A stretch of DNA of 35,288 bases from assembly GCA_024683955.1 (NCBI GenBank), contig JAIKXS010000047.1, forward strand, positions 1 to 35,288, read 5' to 3'. Positions within the stretch are counted from its first letter, which is position 1. Every line of letters begins with the position of its first letter. The stretch is from Desulfovibrio sp. GTDB taxonomy: Bacteria > Desulfobacterota > Desulfovibrionia > Desulfovibrionales > Desulfovibrionaceae. Below are positions 23,504-31,400 of the stretch, piece by piece. Below the pieces are notes generated by a model. It had not been told where the DNA came from, ran no database searches, and saw only the letters and a program-made list of their open reading frames with translations. Position numbers and translations under genes: made by a program.

Positions 23504-24943
23504 ATGAGCATCCATCAAGACTTTCGACTTAAAAGCATCTGGAACCTGGTCTGGCCCCAGATGCTGACCATGTATTCCGTGGTGCTTACGGGACTTACGG
23601 CTGTCTGGACGGCTGGACAGATCAATGCCGACACCCAGGGCGCCCTTGGCATGGTCAACCAGTGCGGTTTCTTTCTGATGGTTGTTGTCATGGCCATTTC
23701 AAGCGGCGCCACGGCAGCCGTAAGTCAGTCTCTCGGTGCCGGAAAAGAACAGCGTGCAAAACGCTATATAAGTGTGACCATTGTGGGGAGTTTTTTTCTT
23801 GGTGTCCTTTTGGCCGCCCTGGGCTACGGTCACGGACGCCCCGTCCTTTCAATTCTCATGGTTCCCGATGCCATTCTGCCACTGGCCGAGAAGATGTGGG
23901 ATCTTTCCATGCTCGCCCTGCCGGCCCAACATGTCTATGCGGCAACCGGTGTCATCTTCAGAGCAACAAGGCTTGTGATTCCCCCGCTCTGGATCGCCCT
24001 TTTCATCAACATTATTAACCCGTTCCTCTGTCTTGGACTCGGACTTGGCTACTTCGGCTTTCCGACCATGGGCTTTGCCGGTCTCATCATTTCCAATATC
24101 GCAGCCCAGAGTATAGGGGCCTTTCTGCACTGCCTTCTTCTTGTCAGACACGGATCACTTACCATAAGGCATCTCCCCCCGATCCGATGGCTGCACGTAG
24201 GACTCCCCTATCTTCTCAAGGTGGCCGTACCAGCAGGTCTGGCAAGCCTTGTGTGGCAAAGTGGCTATCTCCTGCTTTTTGTCCTCGTCGCGTCCTTACC
24301 GAAGGACGGCGTCACGGCTCTTGCCGGACTCACTGCAGGACTTCGTATCGAGTCTCTCCTTTTTCTGCCCGGAATGGCCGTCAATTCCAGCATCGCCGTT
24401 ATTGTCGGCAACTGCCTTGGCGCACAACGGGAAGATGAGGCAAGAAGACTCTCATTGCTTGTCACACTCATTACAACAATGGCCCTGAGTGGTCTTGCCC
24501 TCGCCATATGGCCCTTCAGAGAAGATATTGCGGCCCTTTTTGCCAACGATCTTGAGACAAGAAGCCATATAGTCTCCTACCTCACCTACAATCTCATCTC
24601 GACGCCTTTTTCCATTGCAAGCACTGTTATGGGCGGCGTTATGGTGGGTGCCGGCGCTACCCAGTTCAATCTTGCGGTTTACGGCGGCTGTGCCTGGTTT
24701 ATCCGACTGCCCGTTGGATGGCTTCTTGGTCACAAACTCTGGGGCACGGCGTCGGGCATTTTCTGCGCCATGCTCATTTCCCAGGTTGTACAGACAATCC
24801 TTATGATTCTCGTTATCAAATATGCGCCCTGGACCAAGTACACCCTGCAAAAAATAAAGCGTGCCAGACAGACTGAAACAGAATCTAACGAAAAAAAAGA
24901 AAAATCCTCCGCAGAGCGGACGTCGCAATCAACCACAATTTAA
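23504..24943 (+). CDS. MATE-family efflux transporter
   Basis: The 479-residue inner-membrane protein has about twelve hydrophobic segments in two similar halves, and the MATE signature region near the start (W-P-Q-M, then G-L-T-A-V-W, A-I-S-S-G-A-T-A-A-V-S-Q-S-L-G-A-G). Such proteins export drugs or metabolites using sodium or proton gradients; the substrate cannot be read from sequence. The last 35 residues are a charged, Lys/Glu-rich cytoplasmic tail. It begins 33 bases after lysA with a poor ribosome site and is probably in the same transcript. Confidence 0.9.
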   Translation: MSIHQDFRLKSIWNLVWPQMLTMYSVVLTGLTAVWTAGQINADTQGALGMVNQCGFFLMVVVMAISSGATAAVSQSLGAGKEQRAKRYISVTIVGSFFLGVLLAALGYGHGRPVLSILMVPDAILPLAEKMWDLSMLALPAQHVYAATGVIFRATRLVIPPLWIALFINIINPFLCLGLGLGYFGFPTMGFAGLIISNIAAQSIGAFLHCLLLVRHGSLTIRHLPPIRWLHVGLPYLLKVAVPAGLASLVWQSGYLLLFVLVASLPKDGVTALAGLTAGLRIESLLFLPGMAVNSSIAVIVGNCLGAQREDEARRLSLLVTLITTMALSGLALAIWPFREDIAALFANDLETRSHIVSYLTYNLISTPFSIASTVMGGVMVGAGATQFNLAVYGGCAWFIRLPVGWLLGHKLWGTASGIFCAMLISQVVQTILMILVIKYAPWTKYTLQKIKRARQTETESNEKKEKSSAERTSQSTTI

Positions 24944-24961
24944 ACGATACCAGGAGTATCT

Positions 24962-25843
24962 GTGACCTCCTTCACTCCCATACAGCTCTCAGAACGAGAA
25001 GACTACTACCGCATCTGGCATGCTACTCCCGAGCATTCCATCGACTACACCCTTGCCAACCTTTGGGGATGGCATCGATATTTCGAACTTTCCTGGTGTT
25101 TTGCGGACGAAATCATCTTCATTAAACAGGAAAGACAGGAGCCGATTTTCTGGGCACCCCTCGGTCCCTGGGAAAAAATCGACTGGGACAGGGTTCTCAG
25201 CAGACTTTCCGACGAGCAAAAAACCTTCATCCGCGTGCCGGAACTCCTTGTCGACATATGGCGGGAACAAATCCCCGACCGCATCCATGTTGTTGAAAGC
25301 CGGGGTCAGTGGGAATACCTCTACAAGCAGACAGACCTCGCAACGCTGCCCGGTAAGGCCTTCCACAAAAAGAAAAATCACTACTCATCGTTTGTCAAAA
25401 CATATGGAGAACCGGACTATCATCCTATCTGCGACAGTATTGTGGAAGACGTCCTCTCCCTCCAGGATGAATGGTGTCAGTGGCATGAATGCGAGGATTC
25501 GACATCCCTTCAGGCTGAAAACGAAGCCATCAACCAGGTTCTTTCCCACTGGCAGTGCTTCCAGGGAATGCAGGGGGGGGCGATATATATTGATGGCAGG
25601 ATTGCCGCCTTTAGCGTGGGGGAAAAACTTGATGAAAAAACCCTTGGCGTCCACTACGAAAAAGGGCTCCTCGGTTATAAAGGCATTTATCAGGCAATGA
25701 ACAGAACCTTTGCCGCGAACGCTGGAAAAGAATATGAGCTGCTCAACCGCGCACAGGATCTGGATGAAGAGGGTCTCCGCCAGGCCAAGGAAAGCTACCA
25801 TCCGAGTCTCTTCCTCAAAAAATACCAGGTTATGGTCGACTGA
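24962..25843 (+). CDS. DUF2156-family protein (GNAT-like fold)
   Basis: The 293-residue protein matches the DUF2156 family, related to the catalytic domain of phosphatidylglycerol lysyltransferases and built of two GNAT-like halves. Typical segments are D-Y-T-L-A-N-L-W-G-W near the start, H-K-K-K-N-H-Y-S-S-F near 135, G-A-I-Y-I-D-G-R-I-A-A-F-S-V-G, and N-R-A-Q-D-L-D-E-E-G-L-R-Q-A-K-x-S-Y-x-P near the end. No membrane segment is present, so it is cytoplasmic. It starts at a GTG with AGGAG 5 bases upstream, 18 bases after the MATE gene. Function unknown; aminoacyl- or acyl-transfer is plausible. Confidence 0.88.
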   Translation: MTSFTPIQLSEREDYYRIWHATPEHSIDYTLANLWGWHRYFELSWCFADEIIFIKQERQEPIFWAPLGPWEKIDWDRVLSRLSDEQKTFIRVPELLVDIWREQIPDRIHVVESRGQWEYLYKQTDLATLPGKAFHKKKNHYSSFVKTYGEPDYHPICDSIVEDVLSLQDEWCQWHECEDSTSLQAENEAINQVLSHWQCFQGMQGGAIYIDGRIAAFSVGEKLDEKTLGVHYEKGLLGYKGIYQAMNRTFAANAGKEYELLNRAQDLDEEGLRQAKESYHPSLFLKKYQVMVD

Positions 25844-26036
25844 AACGGCAGGGAGCAGGTCTCACTCATTCGCGAAAAGAAAGAAACTGGCGCTGCCTGA
25901 CGCATTCCCGTGTCAAGACGCCTCTTGTCTCTCCGGGAAGACAAAGGCAGAACGTCTTTAAAAACAGGAGAATACAGTTTCTCGACCGTCAGAGTTCCCT
26001 CATTGCCTCCATAAATACCAACCCGCAAGGGCACAA

Positions 26037-26075
26037 AGAAGGCGGCAAAAAAATAGCTGCTCTTCTTTTTTCAGT
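26037..26075. terminator. Possible bidirectional terminator between convergent genes
   Basis: GAAG-GCGGC and GCTG-CT-CTTC pair imperfectly around AAAAAAATA, with TTTTTT after the stem on the plus strand and a short TTTC run on the minus strand. It lies between the DUF2156 gene and pbpC. The rest of 25844-26179 holds nothing recognised. Confidence 0.4.
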
Positions 26076-26179
26076 TGAGGAAGCAGAGCCATTCGTATCC
26101 CGGGGGACATGCGGACGGACCGCGCGCAGCCCCCCTTCAAAGGCAAACAGGACTCTTTTTCCGGGACCAGGTGGTCTCC

Positions 26180-28498
26180 TCAAGGTCTGGCCAGTACCGG
26201 CACTTCAATCACGCTTGAACGTAAGGAGTCATCCACTGCCATAATGTGGTAACTGCCTGGAGCGAGCTCAAGGGGGAAGGCGCTCCCGGGAGATCCGTTT
26301 CCAACAAAGACGCCGTTCACATACCAGTTGATTTCCTTTGTTCCGGCATCGGCATGGGCCAGAAGCGCGATCCTCGCCTTCCGGTCCGCGCCGTATGCGT
26401 AATAGATAAGCCCGCGCTTTGGACTCGTAATTCGCGGAGGATTTCCCCTCTCCTGTCCGCGACAGGCCTCCTCAAAAGGCGGAGGAGGAGGCTTAGGAAG
26501 CCCCGCCCTCGCAAAAAGCTGGCCAAGATCACTTGGCCAGAATTCCCACACGATTTCCTTCGTCTTCCCCTCTTCTGGAAAACAGGCACGCAACCCTTCG
26601 CTGTTGACGGTGATCCTGCGCAGAATCCCGGTCTTCCTGACGGGCGACACTCCAGGAATGAACCATGTCTCCGTTCTGTCTTCGCAAAGGCTGGTATCTA
26701 CATCTCCGCTCACCGTGCAGACCTCAATCCGTTCCACATTGACGGAACTATCAGGGATGCTCAGGCGCTCAACAAGTGGTTCACTGCGGGCAATACGCTG
26801 CGCAATATCCATAAAAAGGGGTTCGGCAACGCGTCCTCCGACAAGGAGTGGGTTGGCCCTGTTATCAAAATTGCCGATCCAGACAATAAGCACGTACGGT
26901 CCAAAAATGCCGCACGTCCAGGCATCCCGAAACCCGTTGGAAGTTCCGGTTTTGAGACGCACGGGAAGGAGCCTCCCTCTCTCCGTCCTGAGATATTTGT
27001 CCGAACGCGGATCTAGCAGCATCTGGCAGGTAACAAATGAGGCTTCCGGAGACAGGACACTCTGTCCCCGGGTATCAGTCGCCCCGAACAGCATACGCAG
27101 GGGACGGCGGACCCCCTTATTGGCAAGAAGAGCGTAGAGTTCGGCCTCCTCCCTCATACTGACCTCCGCACCGCCAAGCACAAGCGCCAGGCCGTAGTGA
27201 GAGGCACTTTTCTGAAAACGAACCCCGGCATGGGCAAGAAACGTATAAAGATCCGGAGAACGGAGCTTTTGGGCAAGGGCTATGGCAGGAAGATTTCTGC
27301 TTGATCTGAGGGCGTATTCCGCGCTGACGGGCCCCTTGAAGCTGTGATCAAAATTTTCGGGGTCATAGCCCTGAAAGCTTTTCGGCGTATCGGCAAGAAT
27401 TGTTCGTGGATGAATCAACCCCTGTTCAAGAGCCAGAGCATAAATAAAGGGTTTCAGGGTGGAACCCGGAGAACGGCGTATTCTCGTTCCGTCAATCTGT
27501 CCCCCTATGGAGGCATCGGAAAAGTCCGCACTGCCAACAAGGGCACGCACTTCAGAGCTCGGCCAGTGCACAAGAAGGGCGCTGGCATTTTTCAGACCAA
27601 AGGCCGCGTTTCTTGCCACAAAACGGCGTATTTGCTCTTCGAGTATCTTCTGGCGGTTGCCATCGAGCGTTGTTCGAAGAGGAGCTCTGGACGATTTTCC
27701 ATCCTTCTCAACCTGGCTAAGCACATCCTGCACAAAGTGCGGTGCTCTGAAGGGCAACTCCGATACGCTCCGTATACGTAGTGGCGCAGTGTCTTCAGCC
27801 CGTGTACGCAATCGTTCCCTTGCCGCCTGAAAATGGGGATTATCCATGGATGGCCGGCGTCGCACGGGATTTTGCGGCACAAGCATAAGGGCTTCGGCTT
27901 CCTCCCTTGTCAGGCGGGACGTTTTCTTATGAAAATAAATCTGTGCCGCGCTCTCAAGCCCCTCCACGTTCCCGCCGTAGGGAGCAAGACAGAAGTAAGC
28001 TTCAAGTATTTCCTCCTTCGTAAAATGCCGTTCCAGACAGAGCGCCCAAAAGATCTGCTGCAGTTTTCCGAAGACCGATTGCGTGTACAAATGATAGCGA
28101 AGCCGCGCCGTCTGCATGGTAAGGGTTGACCCCCCCATACGACGCCCTCCGCTCACGATACTCATAACCGAACGGGCCAGCGCGCCGACATTGACACCGG
28201 GATGTTCCCAGAAATACCGGTCCTCATACTCTATCACCCGTTCAAGAGCCCAGCTCGGAATGGAGGAAAGCGGGGTGTAGAGGCGGTATTTCTGATCCGT
28301 TGTGAGGGTGATCCGCAAAAGTCTCCCGTCACGGTCCTCAAGAACGGTCGAAAAATCGACGTCGGACAGAAGAGGATCTACAGGCACAAGGCCGAGCGCC
28401 AGCCAGAACAGCCAGATGAACAGAAACGGCCCCAGAAAAAGGGCAGCAAGCCGATATACGGCTCTGCTGCCCACAAAAGCACGAAGGAAATAGCCCAC
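26180..28498 (-). CDS. pbpC: Penicillin-binding protein 1C
   Basis: PBP1C is a bifunctional class A murein synthase anchored in the inner membrane. In the 772 residues one sees a membrane segment (about 15-38), the GT51 glycosyltransferase with E92 (E-D-R-Y-F-W-E-H) and G-G-S-T-L-T-M-Q-T-A, and the transpeptidase with S346-x-x-K349 (S-T-L-K), S400-R-N402 and K516-T-G. The end is the PBP1C-specific BiPBP_C domain with a proline run (K-P-P-P-P-P) before it. It starts at a GTG one base after the alpha-2-macroglobulin stop, with GAGGTG upstream, so the two are translated together, as in E. coli yfhM-pbpC. Confidence 0.96.
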   Translation of the reverse strand: MGYFLRAFVGSRAVYRLAALFLGPFLFIWLFWLALGLVPVDPLLSDVDFSTVLEDRDGRLLRITLTTDQKYRLYTPLSSIPSWALERVIEYEDRYFWEHPGVNVGALARSVMSIVSGGRRMGGSTLTMQTARLRYHLYTQSVFGKLQQIFWALCLERHFTKEEILEAYFCLAPYGGNVEGLESAAQIYFHKKTSRLTREEAEALMLVPQNPVRRRPSMDNPHFQAARERLRTRAEDTAPLRIRSVSELPFRAPHFVQDVLSQVEKDGKSSRAPLRTTLDGNRQKILEEQIRRFVARNAAFGLKNASALLVHWPSSEVRALVGSADFSDASIGGQIDGTRIRRSPGSTLKPFIYALALEQGLIHPRTILADTPKSFQGYDPENFDHSFKGPVSAEYALRSSRNLPAIALAQKLRSPDLYTFLAHAGVRFQKSASHYGLALVLGGAEVSMREEAELYALLANKGVRRPLRMLFGATDTRGQSVLSPEASFVTCQMLLDPRSDKYLRTERGRLLPVRLKTGTSNGFRDAWTCGIFGPYVLIVWIGNFDNRANPLLVGGRVAEPLFMDIAQRIARSEPLVERLSIPDSSVNVERIEVCTVSGDVDTSLCEDRTETWFIPGVSPVRKTGILRRITVNSEGLRACFPEEGKTKEIVWEFWPSDLGQLFARAGLPKPPPPPFEEACRGQERGNPPRITSPKRGLIYYAYGADRKARIALLAHADAGTKEINWYVNGVFVGNGSPGSAFPLELAPGSYHIMAVDDSLRSSVIEVPVLARP

Positions 28499-28499
28499 G

Positions 28500-31400
28500 C
28501 TACTTCACCTCAATCACTGACCCCTTGCTGTCACCGCGTTTCGCAGGTTCATACATGGCTTCGGCGTGGGCGCCCGGCACAACAAAACGTCCCTTGGTCA
28601 CAGCGCGAAGTCTGTAGGAGAAGCAGCGCTCGTCCGTCGAGAGATTCGCAAAGAAAAGAGCCCGGTCCTCTCTGCGCTCATAGCGTAACAGGCCCTCCGG
28701 TTTTTCCTGCGCATTCTTTTCAAGAATGGGCTCAAGACCGCCTGCCACAAGATCAATAAGAACGGCGTTCTGAAGAGCATCTCCGTGGGAGCGGGCACAA
28801 ATTTTTGCCTCCACGACATCGCCCCGTTCAACGCTGGACACGGAATTGCCGGAGCGGTCAAGAAGACGCTTGCTCACTTCAATACCACTGGAACTTTCCT
28901 TCATGGACGCCTTGGTATCAAAGCCCTGTTCCACAAGAAGGGCAGAAAGCATTGGCGCATTGGGTGCATGAATGCCAAAGCGGGTGCACCCCGGTGCTTC
29001 AAGCACGAACAGGCCGTCTACGGTCTGCATCTTCTCCTGATCTAGGAATCCTTCGGCATATTCAAGGCATTTTGCGGAAAGGCCCTTGGCCCGTTCTTCC
29101 GTTTTGGACGCGATTTCTGCCAGAGCTCTGGATGTCATTGCAAGATCTACCGTGGTTGCCCATTCGGAAAGACCGGCATCGATGAGAGAGGAGACAAGAG
29201 AAGTGCGATCAGCCTCATTGGTAAAGGTCTGTTCGAGAATAAGAGCATGAAGCGCGCGGGCCATACCGGTCGAGAAGAGGCTGTCCGTCGTTGTCTGGAC
29301 GGTACCCTTCGGGAGGCGCTCGGTGGCACGTTTCTTCAGGCGCAACGTCGCAAAGCTCTCGGCGAGAAGACTTGCCAGCACGTCTTTTTCCCAAGCCGTG
29401 GTGTTTTTGGAAAACCAGTCCTCAAGGTTGGAGAGTTGTGCTGTCATAATACGGCCATTGCGCTGCAGAACCCAGGCACCGTAGATTTTCCTCCGGCCAT
29501 CGGTGACGCTTTGCGGCGTACGGCCGACCAGGTCCTCGACAAGTGCAAGGACCCTGTCAAGAAGATCTTCCGGCACGGCAAGTCCGTGCTCCTGCATGGT
29601 CACAAGGAAATCCGCCGCGTAAACGGTCACAAATGTATCCGGATCATCTCCTCCGGGCCACATGGATATTCCATCCCAGTCAATGGAACTGCGGATGGCC
29701 GAAAGTGCCGCGTCGATAGCTTCTTCGCCCTCTTTTGCAGCACGGGCCTTCGAGATATTCGGCCGGATGAGCACGCGGTCGCGAAGCGCCGGACGATCAT
29801 GAAGCACCGCATAAGGCATAGCCTGACTTATTTTTTGTTCCGTGCACCCATAGGGGTAGACGGAAAGACGCTCAAGCACGGCTCTAAGACCGAGAAGCGA
29901 ACCGTCGGAAAGTGTCACCGAACGGTAAGCGTTATGAGGATACAGTGTTCTCGAGCTCGTTACAATGCGCTCATCGCCCTGGACGGGAAGAGAGGCAAGG
30001 GGAAGGAGGCTTTCCGTCGTCAGGAAGGCACTCGCGGGGCGCACGGAAATACTCTGACTGCGCTCTGATGTCTTGTTACCGGCCTTCGCCGTGAAGGCAA
30101 ACGACTGGGCACCCAGTCTGTCCTTCACACGGACGGAAAACGGAAGAACACGTTCAGCGTTTTCAGGAACCTGAAGACGCTCCTTCTGTTTTCCAGAGAC
30201 AAGTTCAAATCCGTCTGGGACATCGATGTCCACATCAATCATCGTTTTCTCGCCGCTTCCCTGAATGGTGTTAGCGACAACCAGACCTCCGGAAAAGACG
30301 TCGTTGGGCGCCACAACAAGAGGAAGTTCGGGCTTCAGAATAATGCTCCCGCGGACCAGCCCCTTTTTCATCTGACTTCCGCAGCGAAGAGTTTCGCCCT
30401 CAAGAGAGCTACCGACAGCCATAATCCGGAATGCACCGCCAAAGTAGGCAGGGACATCGACGGTATAGGTCACAGGCGTTGAACCGACTTCCAACAGGTT
30501 GGACCACACGGCGAAGGGAGGTTCGCTCTTTCTCCGGAAGGGGTTGAGGAATCGGCCTCCACCGGATCCCATACCACCACCGAATCCTGGGATGCGTCCA
30601 CGGAGGCGCTCATGATCGGGCATAAGCAAATGGTAGGCCTCGCGCGTCATAACATCGAGAGCCCGCTCGGTCAGGAGTTCCTGCAAAGGACGTGGCAGGG
30701 TAAAGTCCGTCAGCTGCAGAATACCTTCGTCAACCACAAAAAGCTGAACGTGGCCCTTGTGCTTGGACTGAAGAGTAATGGTCATTTTCTCGCCGGGCAG
30801 GACCCGCTCCGGTGCGTCCACACGGATTCCCATATCTCTTGCATCCACGCCGCACGTGATAGGAGCGACCGCGAAAGCGTGGGGATTCATGTAAATGGCT
30901 TCGGAGGACTGATCGCGCACAAAGGAAACGTTGAGATAGCCCCGGCCTTCGAAATCCTTAGGTATGGTAAGTTCATGGACACTTTCACCGGGTTCCGCGG
31001 AGAACCACTTATGGGCACTCACATGATCACGTTCAAGAGTCACAAGCCCCGTGCCTGCAAAAGGAGCAGAAAGCTGGAAATGAATCGTATCACCGGGTGC
31101 GTAGTGCTCCTTGTCAAGCACAAGGCGGAGTGATCCGTTGGACATGACGGTCTCGCTGCCGGGCTTGGCCAGACGATTACCGGCTACTGTAAAGGGAATC
31201 TGCCCAAGCTCTGTGCCGTCTGAAGCGGTCACGGTCAGGAGATAATCACCCGGTTTCTTTGTCGGCAACGGCCAACTTGTCCCCTTGGACGTAATGGTCA
31301 TTTTTTTGGATTCCAGTTCCGTATCAACGGGACGGGCATCATAGCGGTAATGCCCCTGAGCATCGCTCACGAGACTTGTGACAAAACGGCGTGCAGAAAG